NCBI GenBank assembly: GCA_017524525.1
Contig: JAFXVM010000010.1
Span: 1 to 43,377 of the forward strand
Direction of reading: 5' to 3'
From: Alphaproteobacteria bacterium
Lineage (GTDB): Bacteria > Pseudomonadota > Alphaproteobacteria > Rs-D84
DNA: 43,377 nucleotides
Under the pieces are notes generated by a model. The model was not told where the DNA came from and ran no database searches. It worked only from the letters and a program-made list of their open reading frames with translations. The position numbers and the translations under genes are program-made. Shown in pieces: positions 34,485-43,336 of this stretch. Positions within the stretch are counted from its first letter, which is position 1, and each line of letters opens with the position of its first letter.

Positions 34485-35035
34485 TAAAATTTGTTGGATC
34501 TTTTGAAACTGTTAAATCTTTGCCGAAAACTCAATTTGCAGAATTTGCATTTGTTGGGCGCAGTAATGTTGGAAAATCTTCATTGATAAATGCGATTGTT
34601 GGTGAAAAAGTAGCACGGACTTCTAATACACCTGGACGGACCCAAAGTTTAAATCTTTTTAATTATAATGACAAAGTTATGATTGTTGATTTGCCAGGGT
34701 ACGGTTATGCACGTGCTTCTAAGGAGACTGCGTTGCGCTGGTTGGAAAGATTAGAAGAATATTTATTAAATCGTTCACAACTTAGACGGCTTTTTATTTT
34801 GATAGATTCAAGAATAGGCCCAAAAGATTCTGATTTGGAATTGATGGATTTTTGTGATGAAAATGGTATTTGTTATCAAATAGTTTATACAAAAAAAGAC
34901 AAAAAAATTCGTGAAAAAGAGCAGGTCAAAATTAAACATGAAAATCATCCTGCGATGGTGGAGTGTGTGTTGGAAACATCTGCTGAAAAAAAGTTAGGTT
35001 TACAAGATTTAAGAGATATTATCGGTGTTAAATAA
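34481..35035 (+). CDS. engB: Ribosome biogenesis GTPase EngB (YsxC/YihA)
   Basis: 184 residues. G1 GRSNVGKSS (26-34), G2 TSNTPGRTQ, G3 DLPGYGYA, G4 TKKDK, and G5 ETSAEKK are all visible. EngB assists late assembly of the large ribosomal subunit and is usually essential. It overlaps rsmI by 4 bases and its 3' end overlaps the likely addB start by 11 bases, so the three genes form an operon. Confidence 0.96.
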   Translation: MIKFVGSFETVKSLPKTQFAEFAFVGRSNVGKSSLINAIVGEKVARTSNTPGRTQSLNLFNYNDKVMIVDLPGYGYARASKETALRWLERLEEYLLNRSQLRRLFILIDSRIGPKDSDLELMDFCDENGICYQIVYTKKDKKIREKEQVKIKHENHPAMVECVLETSAEKKLGLQDLRDIIGVK

Positions 35036-37514
35036 TAATATTTTTAATGTGTCTAATCCAATGCATATTTTAGATGCGTTGTGGGGGCTGGTTTCGCAAT
35101 ATAAAGATGATTTTTCGCGCGTTTTAATTTTTTTGCCGTCAAATCGTGCTATTAAAAGTGTTGAAAAAAAGATTGTTGACAGCGTTGGTCATGCTGTTGT
35201 TTTACCTAATTTGATTCCGCTTGGGAACGGTGTGGACGAAGAAGCAGCAGAAGATTGTATTGATATAATATCTAATCAAGAAAGAATAATTATTCTGGCT
35301 AAATTATTGTCAGCAGATGCCAATGTAAAAAATATGGCTACTGCATTACCTGTTGCTCGCGATTTTGTTCGTATGCAAGATTATCTTGAAAATGAAGGTG
35401 TTAAAATCCAAGATATAAATTGGGCTGAATTAATAGATGATAAATACGCAAATCATTTTCAAAACAAAGCGCGTATATTAGATATTATCAAACAATTGCC
35501 AACTGAACGTTTAACAAATACTCAAAAAAGAAATGCTGACATTCGTGCTTGGATAAAGCATTTGGACGAATATGATTGTGTGATTGTGTGTGGGTCAACT
35601 GCATCTGTGCCAGCCACGGCAGATTTAATGGAAGCAGTCGCAAAAAATAAAAATGGGAAAATAATTTTATCCGGTAAAATATCAGGAAGAAAAGAAGATT
35701 TTGAATTAGATACTAACCCTTATCATGCTGAATATGAATTTTTGAACAGATTGGGTGGCAGTGCAGAAGATGTACAAACTTTGGATGTTGGAAAAAGCGA
35801 GGTTATGGATGTGATGAATATCGCTTTTTCAAATACTGGGCAACACATAAATAATAATCTTGAAAATGTTAGATTAATAGAATGTGTGCGGGAAAGCGAA
35901 GAAGCGGTTGTGGTTGGAAAAATAGCGTCAAATGCGGTTTCGCAAAATAAATCTGTGTTGGTAATTACGCCTGATGCGGCAGCAAATCAAAGAATAAAAT
36001 CAGAAATGGAAAAACTTAAAATAAGTGCTGATTTTTCATCTGGTCTTTCGGGGGAAAATACAAATCTTGGTCGCGCTGTGTTGAATTTGTTTGATTATTG
36101 GTATGAAGAATCTGTTCAAGATTTTGAAGCAAGATACAAAGAAAGTAATTATAACCTGTTTGATATGTTGGTGCGTTTTGTTGATGAAAATCCTGATTTT
36201 GATTTTCAACCAAATTTTGTAATAGAAAATGAAGATGATATTGCTGTGTGGCAGGCTGTAAAAAGTATCGCTGAAATTTTATGTGCGAATAATATCATTT
36301 TAAATGTTATGGATGCACGTGCAGTCATAGCCGATGCAATGAGCAGTGTGACTGTTCGAAAATCTAGACCAGATGATTGCAAGGTTTGTGTGATTGGAAC
36401 TATTGAATCTCGTATGCAGACCGCGGATGTGATAATATTGACTGGTCTTAATGAAGATATGTTTCCAACTGTTGGATATAGAAATGCTTGGTTGCCAAGT
36501 AATGTTGCTAAAAAAATAGGGCTGCCGTCACCAAATCGTAAGGTGTCTTTGATGGCTTTGGATTTTATGAATTTATCTTGTGGGGCGGAAGTTTATTGGT
36601 TGCGCTCTAAACAGTCTGGGGGAAATTTAACGACAGAATCGCGGTATCTGTCGCGGGTGCGGGTCGCCGTTGGAAATGTAAAAGAAGGAAATGAAATTTT
36701 AAAGTCTGTACGGGAAATGGACGATGTTGAATATAATCCGCTGGATTATTCGCCGCCAGCACCACCAATCGATAAAAGTGATGTTTGGGTGACAGAACTT
36801 GATTTGTTAATCCATAACCCATATGCTTTTTATGTGCGGCATATTTTAAGATTAAAGCCGAAAGATGATTATTGGGTTTTGCCTGATGCGCGTCAATTTG
36901 GAAATTGTGTGCATGACGCAGTTAGATATACAGAAGATTATAGTGCTGAAAATTTAATTCGTGAAATGGATAAACGAGCCATAGATATTTTGCCACCTGG
37001 GTCAATATTATTCCATTTTTGGCATAAAAGATTTGAAGATTTTGCACCTTGGCTGGAAAAGTATTTAAAAAATCAAGTTAATCTTCATAAAGAAATTGAT
37101 GGTAGTATAAATATTATGGGGCGCAATGTGTATGCTCGTGCTGATATTGTTTCCAGTGATGGTGTTGCAGATATAAAAACAGGGGAAGCACCAAAGCAAA
37201 GTCAACTTAAAGAAGGTATGATTCCGCAATTACCATTAGAAGGATTTATGTGGCAGAATGGTGGCTTTAAAATCGATGGAATAAATGTTTCGTTGACACC
37301 GATTTTGCAATTTTTACATCTGTCAAAGGACAAAGAAGGCTTTGATTCAGGTTATGAAAACGAAGTTGCTCAAGAAATGATAGATAATACTGTTCAAAAG
37401 GTACGAGAATTATTCGGGCAATATAGTACTGATAAAGTGGCAGAATACGAATACCGTGAAGCCAAAGGCGCAAAGTATCACGAATTTGATGATTTGGCAC
37501 GGGTTGGGGATTAA
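35025..37514 (+). CDS. addB: Double-strand break repair protein AddB (alphaproteobacterial type)
   Basis: 829 residues if the GTG at 35025 is the start; another GTG at 35049 or the ATG at 35061 are possible. The N-terminal half is helicase-like but without a strong Walker A (VLIFLPSNRAIKSVEKK). VIGTIESRMQTADVIILTGLNEDMFP is typical of the AddB/RexB second helicase domain. The C-terminal PD-(D/E)XK nuclease has FGNCVHDAVRYTE, YARADIVSSDGVADIKTG and QLPLEGF. AddB works with AddA in processing double-strand breaks for recombination. addA usually lies next to addB but is not here; the next gene, xthA, is convergent and overlaps by 4 bases. Confidence 0.85.
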   Translation: MLNNNIFNVSNPMHILDALWGLVSQYKDDFSRVLIFLPSNRAIKSVEKKIVDSVGHAVVLPNLIPLGNGVDEEAAEDCIDIISNQERIIILAKLLSADANVKNMATALPVARDFVRMQDYLENEGVKIQDINWAELIDDKYANHFQNKARILDIIKQLPTERLTNTQKRNADIRAWIKHLDEYDCVIVCGSTASVPATADLMEAVAKNKNGKIILSGKISGRKEDFELDTNPYHAEYEFLNRLGGSAEDVQTLDVGKSEVMDVMNIAFSNTGQHINNNLENVRLIECVRESEEAVVVGKIASNAVSQNKSVLVITPDAAANQRIKSEMEKLKISADFSSGLSGENTNLGRAVLNLFDYWYEESVQDFEARYKESNYNLFDMLVRFVDENPDFDFQPNFVIENEDDIAVWQAVKSIAEILCANNIILNVMDARAVIADAMSSVTVRKSRPDDCKVCVIGTIESRMQTADVIILTGLNEDMFPTVGYRNAWLPSNVAKKIGLPSPNRKVSLMALDFMNLSCGAEVYWLRSKQSGGNLTTESRYLSRVRVAVGNVKEGNEILKSVREMDDVEYNPLDYSPPAPPIDKSDVWVTELDLLIHNPYAFYVRHILRLKPKDDYWVLPDARQFGNCVHDAVRYTEDYSAENLIREMDKRAIDILPPGSILFHFWHKRFEDFAPWLEKYLKNQVNLHKEIDGSINIMGRNVYARADIVSSDGVADIKTGEAPKQSQLKEGMIPQLPLEGFMWQNGGFKIDGINVSLTPILQFLHLSKDKEGFDSGYENEVAQEMIDNTVQKVRELFGQYSTDKVAEYEYREAKGAKYHEFDDLARVGD

Positions 37515-38284
37515 TCTTTGATTTCCAACATTAATCCACAATGGTCTGTGGGTTTGTTTGCTAGTCTTGGTCCCATATCAATTTCACAATTTTTTACCAT
37601 TTGTGTTGCGCGTTTATTACATAAAAAATAATCTAATCTTAAACCTTGTTTGTTGCCAACTGTATCGCGACCTCGATATCCGTACCAAGTATAATCTGTG
37701 TCATTTGGATGTAGTTTGCGCCATGCGTCTGTCCAACCCATATCCAACCATTCTTGCATAATTGCGCGGGCATCAGGTGCAGAAATTGATGAACCAATAT
37801 AATTTTTTGGATTCCAAATATCTTTATCAGTAATTGCTACATTGAAATCGCCGGCGATTACCACAGGTTCTTCGCTTTCTAGATATTGGGATATATATTT
37901 TGTAAATGCGCGCATCCAATCTAACTTGTATGGAAATTTAGGTGATTCAATACAATCGCCATTTGGCATATATACATTTATTAAACGAACACGACCATCA
38001 ATTACACATTCAAGAAAACGCGCGTTTGCATCTGGATAATCTGGCATGCCACGAATCGTGTCTTCAATAGAATATTTTGAAAAAGTAGCAACCCCGTTCC
38101 ATGATTTTTGACCGAATACTTTTATATTGTATCCATATTCGTCTAATAGATTTGACGGAAAATTAGCGTTGTCTACTTTTAATTCTTGGACAAGTATTGT
38201 GTCGTATTCGCCTTGGGCTAAAATGTCCATAAAACTTTCGATATGGGCGCGGATAGAATTAATATTCAAAGTAAGTATTTTCAT
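37511..38284 (-). CDS. xthA: Exodeoxyribonuclease III / AP endonuclease
   Basis: 257 residues of the EEP fold. It cleaves abasic sites in base excision repair and has 3'-5' exonuclease activity. Motifs: LNINSIRA near the N-terminus, QELKVD (33-38) with metal-binding Glu34, YMPNGD, GDFNVA (Asp and Asn), LRLDYFL, and KPTDHCGL with the catalytic His near the C-terminus. It converges with addB, overlapping by 4 bases, and is divergent from the acyl-CoA ligase array. Confidence 0.95.
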   Translation of the reverse strand: MKILTLNINSIRAHIESFMDILAQGEYDTILVQELKVDNANFPSNLLDEYGYNIKVFGQKSWNGVATFSKYSIEDTIRGMPDYPDANARFLECVIDGRVRLINVYMPNGDCIESPKFPYKLDWMRAFTKYISQYLESEEPVVIAGDFNVAITDKDIWNPKNYIGSSISAPDARAIMQEWLDMGWTDAWRKLHPNDTDYTWYGYRGRDTVGNKQGLRLDYFLCNKRATQMVKNCEIDMGPRLANKPTDHCGLMLEIKD

Positions 38285-38286
38285 AT

Positions 38287-38315
38287 TTGCAATCTTTTTT
38301 TTATGATATTATAAT
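38287..38315 (+). promoter_or_regulatory. Likely promoter of the acyl-CoA ligase array
   Basis: TTGCAA (38287-38292), a 17-nt spacer and TATAAT (38310-38315), 39 bases before the ATG at 38355. AAGGA at 38341-38345 is the likely ribosome-binding site. Confidence 0.6.
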
Positions 38316-38354
38316 ATACCTTGTCCAATATAAAAACAACAAGGATTTTATGTT

Positions 38355-39935
38355 ATGAACATGTATCAGTTTTTAGAGCAGGTGGCGAAAGAATCGCCAA
38401 ATGCTTTGTATTTGGTACGCGAAAAAATCACATTCAAGGAAGTTCTAAAATTAATCCATGCACGTGCAACTACACTTAAAAAAGCCGGGGTAAAGGCTGG
38501 GGATGTGGTTGGGTTGTTGGCTCATAATATTCCAGAATTTCCGGTGACTTTGTTTGCCATATGGTATCTTGGCGGAACAGTTTTGTTGTTGGATACAAAT
38601 TTGACTCCGTTTGAATACGATAACATGACCAAAACGGTTAAATGTAAGTTCGTATGTGCTGAGAAATCTTTTTTCTATAAAGCAAAAGGTTTTAAATTTT
38701 TTGATATAGAAACCAAAGATGGCAAAGCAGATGCGAGATTAAAGCCAGCGAAAATAGGCGATGATGATATTGCAACTTTGTCGTTTACATCTGGTTCAAC
38801 TGGTCAGCCAAAGGTTGTGCCTTTAACACATGGCAATCTTAAGACTTCTTCTGATTGTTATGCAGATATGGGGCAATGGATTCACAAAAATGAAATAATG
38901 TATGGCTTTTTGCCACTTTACCATGTGTTCGGTTTTGCTGCTGGTATTTTGGCACCAATGCATTTTCATATGGGAATTTTATTGCAGCCTACGATTAATC
39001 CAAAAAATATTTTGGATGATTTCAAGACTTATAAGCCACATTGTATTCCGGCTGTCCCAAGACTTTGGGAGGTTTTTCGAAACAAAATTATCGAAGGAAT
39101 CAAAGCACAACACAAATGGTGGTTGGTTTCTTTTGTTTTGAAATATCAAAAAGTTTTGAACAGAATCGGTTTTGCATGGCTGGTAAGAAAAGTTCAAAAA
39201 CCATTACAAGATATTTTTGGTGGTCGTGTTAATTTGATGATTGCAGGTGGTGCAGCTACGAAGCCAGAGGTGGAAAGTTTCTATGAATCTTTGGGGATTG
39301 CTTTTGTCCAAGGTTATGGAATGACTGAAACTGTGGGGCCGTTTTGTTGTTCAAGACCTGTGAAACATCGTGTTCCTTTTGCGTTTGGAACGCCCGTGGG
39401 ATGTTCTGAATGTACAATCAGGGATGCAGACGAAACTGGTGTTGGGACACTTTGGGTAAGGGGACCGAATATATTCAAAGGTTATTTAAATAATCCATCT
39501 GCGAACAAAGAATTGTTTGATAAAGATGGTTGGTTCAATACTGGCGATTTGGTCTATTTAGATAAAAATAAGCAATATCATTTTGCTGGTCGTAAAAAAC
39601 AAGTAATTGTTTTGGACAGTGGTAAAAATGTTTATCCTGATGAATTGGAAGCACTTTTTATGAACATAGAAGGCGTGAAAAATGTCGCTGTGTTTGAACA
39701 CAAAGTCAAAGGTAAAACTGTGACATATGGTGTTTTCCAAGTAGAAGATGGTATGAACATAGACAAATTATCTAAGGAGATTGCAAATCAAAATAAAAAG
39801 GTTGCGTCCTATAAATGGGTGACTCATTTTGCAATGACAACTGATGATTTGCCTGTGACCAGTACTCAAAAAGTAAAACATCATGTTGTTCGTCAAAATT
39901 TGATAGACGGAAAATATCCAAATAAACATGAATAA
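38355..39935 (+). CDS. AMP-forming acyl-CoA ligase, tandem copy 1
   Basis: 526 residues of the ANL adenylating superfamily; these activate carboxylic acids as acyl-AMP and pass them to CoA (or an acyl carrier). Core motifs: A3 TSGSTGQPK (145-153), A5 YGMTET (321-326), A7 TGDL (396-399), A8 AGRKKQVIVLDSGKNVYPDELE region (411-432, Arg413) and A10 TSTQKVKHH with catalytic Lys506. The closest familiar group is long-chain fatty acid CoA ligases (FadD-like), but the fatty-acid-specific linker cannot be judged by eye, so chain length is open. There is no signal peptide or membrane helix. It begins an array of three equal-length paralogues, 35 bases before copy 2. Confidence 0.85.
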   Translation: MNMYQFLEQVAKESPNALYLVREKITFKEVLKLIHARATTLKKAGVKAGDVVGLLAHNIPEFPVTLFAIWYLGGTVLLLDTNLTPFEYDNMTKTVKCKFVCAEKSFFYKAKGFKFFDIETKDGKADARLKPAKIGDDDIATLSFTSGSTGQPKVVPLTHGNLKTSSDCYADMGQWIHKNEIMYGFLPLYHVFGFAAGILAPMHFHMGILLQPTINPKNILDDFKTYKPHCIPAVPRLWEVFRNKIIEGIKAQHKWWLVSFVLKYQKVLNRIGFAWLVRKVQKPLQDIFGGRVNLMIAGGAATKPEVESFYESLGIAFVQGYGMTETVGPFCCSRPVKHRVPFAFGTPVGCSECTIRDADETGVGTLWVRGPNIFKGYLNNPSANKELFDKDGWFNTGDLVYLDKNKQYHFAGRKKQVIVLDSGKNVYPDELEALFMNIEGVKNVAVFEHKVKGKTVTYGVFQVEDGMNIDKLSKEIANQNKKVASYKWVTHFAMTTDDLPVTSTQKVKHHVVRQNLIDGKYPNKHE

Positions 39936-39970
39936 TTAATTGTTGTATTTTAATAAAGGGATGAAAAACT

Positions 39971-41551
39971 ATGAATATGTATCAATTGTTAGAAAAAAAT
40001 GTAAAAAGAAATCCAAAGACAGTGTTTTTGGTTCGTGAAAATGTGACTTTTGAAGAACTGCCAAGTTTGGTTCAAGCACGTGCTACAACTTTGAAGAAAG
40101 CAGGTGTCAAAGCCGGTGATGTTGTTGGGCTGTTGTCACATAATTTACCTCAATTTCCAATAACTTTGTTTGCTATATGGTATTTGGGCGGAACAGTTTT
40201 GTTGTTGGATACAAATTTGACGCCTGTGGAATATGAAAATATGGCAAAAACAACAAAGTGTAAATTTGTATGTGCTGAAAAATCTTTCTTTTATGATACT
40301 AAAACTTTCAAGTTTTTTGATATAGAAACCAAAGATGGCACAGCAGATAAAGATTTAAAGCCATATCCGTTAAAAGATGAAGATATTGCGACTATGTCAT
40401 TTACATCTGGTTCAACTGGTAAACCAAAGGTTGTGCCATTAACACACTTTAATTTGGTTTCTTGTTCCGATAATTTGGAATATTTGAATCAGTGGTTAAA
40501 GCCAGGCGAAATGTTCTATGCGTTTTTGCCACTTTACCATGTGTTCGGTTTTGCAGTTGGATTTTTGGCACCACTTCATTTTGGTATGGGGATTTTGTTG
40601 CAATCGACAATTAATCCTAATGCAATTATGGCAGATTTTGCGCAATATAAACCACAGGTTATACCTGCGGTGCCAAAGTTGTGGGAAATTTTCCGCAAAA
40701 AGATTATTGATGGCATCAAGGCTAAAAAGAAATGGTGGTTGGTATCATTCATCATGAATAATCAAAAATGGTTGCGTATGATTGGGTTAGGCAAATTGGT
40801 TGACAAAGTATTGAATCAAATACGCGCTGTGTTCGGTGGTCGTGCCAGATTGCTGGTCGCAGGTGGTGCCGCGACAAAACCAGAAGTTGAAAAATTCTAT
40901 ACTCAATTAGGAATGGCTTTCGTTCAAGGATATGGTATGACTGAAACAGTTGGACCAATCTGTTGTTCAAAACCTTTGAAAAAACGTGTTCCGTACGCTT
41001 TCGGTGCGCCAATGGGTGATACTGTGTGCGAAATTCGTAACAAAGATGAAGATGGTATTGGAATGCTGTGGGTTCGTGGAAATCAAGTTTTGTGCGGATA
41101 TTTGGATAATGATGCTGCTAACAAAGAAGCGTTTGACAAAGATGGTTTCTTCTGCACAGGCGATTTAGTATCCATGGATAAAAATGGCGAATTACATTTT
41201 GCTGGTCGTAAAAAACAAGTGATTGTTTTGGACAGTGGTAAAAATGTTTATCCTGATGAATTGGAAGGTTTGTTCATTGAAATCCCAGGCGTTAAAAGTG
41301 TCGCTGTGTTTGAACACGAAATAAATGATAAAACTGTTGCGTATGGTGTATTTAGTGTTGAACCTGATATGACCATGGAAAAACTAGCGAAAGAAATCGC
41401 AGAAAAGAATAAAAAGGTTGCTTCATATAAATGGGTGACTCACTTTGCGATGACAACTGATGATTTGCCTGTGACCAGTACACAGAAAATTAAACACCAT
41501 GTTGTTCGCCAATGGTTAAAAGATGGTAAATACACAGATAGACATGAATAA
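39971..41551 (+). CDS. AMP-forming acyl-CoA ligase, tandem copy 2
   Basis: 526 residues, exactly the length of its neighbours, and starting with the same MNMYQ. All ANL motifs are intact: TSGSTGKPK, YGMTET, TGDL, AGRKKQVIVLDSGKNVYP, TSTQKIKHH. Differences from copy 1 cluster in residues 10-35, the 160-180 stretch after the A3 motif (HFNLVSCSDNLEYLN) and the 240-290 region, which in ANL enzymes help shape the acyl pocket. This suggests a different substrate. AAAGGGATG is the ribosome-binding site. It is 27 bases upstream of copy 3, so the three are probably co-transcribed. Confidence 0.85.
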   Translation: MNMYQLLEKNVKRNPKTVFLVRENVTFEELPSLVQARATTLKKAGVKAGDVVGLLSHNLPQFPITLFAIWYLGGTVLLLDTNLTPVEYENMAKTTKCKFVCAEKSFFYDTKTFKFFDIETKDGTADKDLKPYPLKDEDIATMSFTSGSTGKPKVVPLTHFNLVSCSDNLEYLNQWLKPGEMFYAFLPLYHVFGFAVGFLAPLHFGMGILLQSTINPNAIMADFAQYKPQVIPAVPKLWEIFRKKIIDGIKAKKKWWLVSFIMNNQKWLRMIGLGKLVDKVLNQIRAVFGGRARLLVAGGAATKPEVEKFYTQLGMAFVQGYGMTETVGPICCSKPLKKRVPYAFGAPMGDTVCEIRNKDEDGIGMLWVRGNQVLCGYLDNDAANKEAFDKDGFFCTGDLVSMDKNGELHFAGRKKQVIVLDSGKNVYPDELEGLFIEIPGVKSVAVFEHEINDKTVAYGVFSVEPDMTMEKLAKEIAEKNKKVASYKWVTHFAMTTDDLPVTSTQKIKHHVVRQWLKDGKYTDRHE

Positions 41552-41578
41552 AATAAAAAAAATGAAGGTAGGCACATA

Positions 41579-43159
41579 ATGAATATGTATCAAAAATTAG
41601 AAAATGCGGTTAATCAATGGCCAGAAAATTTGTTCTTGGTTCGTGAAAATATCACTTATTCACAGTTTTTAGACCAGGTGCGTGCACGGGCTTCTTCGTT
41701 AAACAAAGCGGGAATTAAAAATGGTGATGTTGTTGGCATTTTGTCGCATAATTTACCCCAGTTTCCATTGACTTTGTTTGCTGTGTGGTATTTGGGTGGA
41801 ACTGTGTTAATGCTTGATACAAATTTAACACCACGCGAATATGACAAAATGTGTGAAATTGCGGGATGCAAATTTGTATGCGGGGAACCTTCGTTCTTTT
41901 ATAAAACAAATAAATTTAAGTTTTATGATATAACAAAGAAAGACGGCAGTATTGATTACGATTTAAGGGTTTATCCTTCGGAATCAACAGATATTGCGAC
42001 TATGTCGTTTACTTCTGGTTCAACTGGGACTCCAAAGGTTGTACCGCTAACACACTTTAATTTGATAGAATGTGCAAATTCTTTGGAAGATATGTCTGAT
42101 TATTATCATTCTGGCGAAATAATGTATGGCTTTTTGCCTTTGTATCATATATTTGGGTTTGCAGTTTGTATATTGGGAACAATTCAATATGGTGGGGGGC
42201 TGGTCTTGCAACCTGTGATTAATCCAAAATATATTCTGGATGATTTTAAGAAATTTAGACCACATGTTATTCCTGTTGTTCCGCGCGTTTTGGAATTGTT
42301 CCGCAACAAGATTATTGATGGGATGAAACAACAAAAGAAATGGAGAGTTGCATCTTTCATTTTGAATAATCAAAAAACTTTGAAAGATATGGGATTAGAT
42401 TTTGTTGTTCGCAAAGTCCAAGAACCGTTGTTGGAAATATTTGGGGGACGCGTCCGTTTGCTTATTGCAGGTGGTGCAGCCACTAAACCAGAAGTTGAAA
42501 ATTTCTATGAATCATTAGGATTAGCGTTTATCCAAGGGTATGGTTTAACAGAAACTGTCGGGCCCATTTGTATTTCTAAACCTACGAATAAAAGATTGGC
42601 TTATTCTGTTGGGGCACCTACATCTAATAACGAATGCGAAATTCGTGACAAAGATGAAAACGGCGTTGGTATTTTATGGGTGCGTGGACACCAAGTGTTT
42701 AATGGATACCTTAATAATGACGAAGTCAACGCGACAGTATTTGATGAAAAAGGTTTCTTTAATACTGGCGATATGATGTATATGGATAAAAACGGCGAAT
42801 TACATTTCGCAGGTCGTAAAAAACAAGTGATTGTTTTGGACAGTGGTAAAAATGTTTATCCTGATGAATTAGAAGGCTTGTTTATGGAAATAGACGGCGT
42901 TAAAAATGTCGCTGTGTTTGAACACAAAGTAGGTGATAAAACTGTTGCATACGGCGTATTCCAAGTTGATAAAGGTATGACAATGGAAAAATTGGCTGCT
43001 GCAGTTGCCGAAGCAAACAAGAAAGTAGCATCTTATAAATGGGTGACGCATTTTGCAATGACAACGGAAGATTTGCCAATGACCAGTACTCAAAAAGTCA
43101 AACATCATATTGTTCGACAGAAGTTAATTGATGGGGAATATCCTGAAAGACACGAATAA
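41579..43159 (+). CDS. AMP-forming acyl-CoA ligase, tandem copy 3
   Basis: 526 residues; the third paralogue. Motifs TSGSTGTPK, YGLTET (Met of the other copies replaced by Leu), TGDM (in place of TGDL), AGRKKQVIVLDSGKNVYP and TSTQKVKHH are present, so it should be active. It is the most diverged copy in the N-terminal domain (CEIAGCKFVCGEPSFFYKTNK; LGTIQYGGGLVLQP). The C-terminal domain stays nearly identical to the others even at the DNA level, for example GACAGTGGTAAAAATGTTTA in all three. GAAGGTAGG precedes the ATG. The array ends here; an inverted repeat follows. Confidence 0.85.
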   Translation: MNMYQKLENAVNQWPENLFLVRENITYSQFLDQVRARASSLNKAGIKNGDVVGILSHNLPQFPLTLFAVWYLGGTVLMLDTNLTPREYDKMCEIAGCKFVCGEPSFFYKTNKFKFYDITKKDGSIDYDLRVYPSESTDIATMSFTSGSTGTPKVVPLTHFNLIECANSLEDMSDYYHSGEIMYGFLPLYHIFGFAVCILGTIQYGGGLVLQPVINPKYILDDFKKFRPHVIPVVPRVLELFRNKIIDGMKQQKKWRVASFILNNQKTLKDMGLDFVVRKVQEPLLEIFGGRVRLLIAGGAATKPEVENFYESLGLAFIQGYGLTETVGPICISKPTNKRLAYSVGAPTSNNECEIRDKDENGVGILWVRGHQVFNGYLNNDEVNATVFDEKGFFNTGDMMYMDKNGELHFAGRKKQVIVLDSGKNVYPDELEGLFMEIDGVKNVAVFEHKVGDKTVAYGVFQVDKGMTMEKLAAAVAEANKKVASYKWVTHFAMTTEDLPMTSTQKVKHHIVRQKLIDGEYPERHE

Positions 43160-43174
43160 ATAATAAATCTGTTT

Positions 43175-43222
43175 GTCGTTATCTCGCTCATGTAACATTT
43201 GTGCATTTCGCTTGATAACGAC
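43175..43222. repeat. Inverted repeat after the ligase array
   Basis: GTCGTTATC (43175-43183) and GATAACGAC (43214-43222), perfect 9-bp arms with a 30-nt loop. There is no T-run after it, so a Rho-independent terminator is doubtful. Confidence 0.5.
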
Positions 43223-43263
43223 AGCGCATCTTTATCATTCTAATTTATTTATATAAAATGAAA

Positions 43264-43336
43264 TTTTTCACTTTTCTTTAATCTTGAAATTTGATAAAAT
43301 AATTGCATCGAACAAAGGGAAAGAAAGGAGTAAAAA
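43264..43336 (+). promoter_or_regulatory. Leader shared by InlB-like genes (right edge)
   Basis: Aligns with 26482-26550: TTTTTCACTTT, CTTTAA, TAAAAT (43295-43300, likely -10), GCATCGAACAAAGGGAAAG, and an AAAGGAG ribosome-binding site 6 bases before the ATG at 43337. Conservation of a non-coding leader between unlinked loci suggests common control of the family. Confidence 0.55.
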
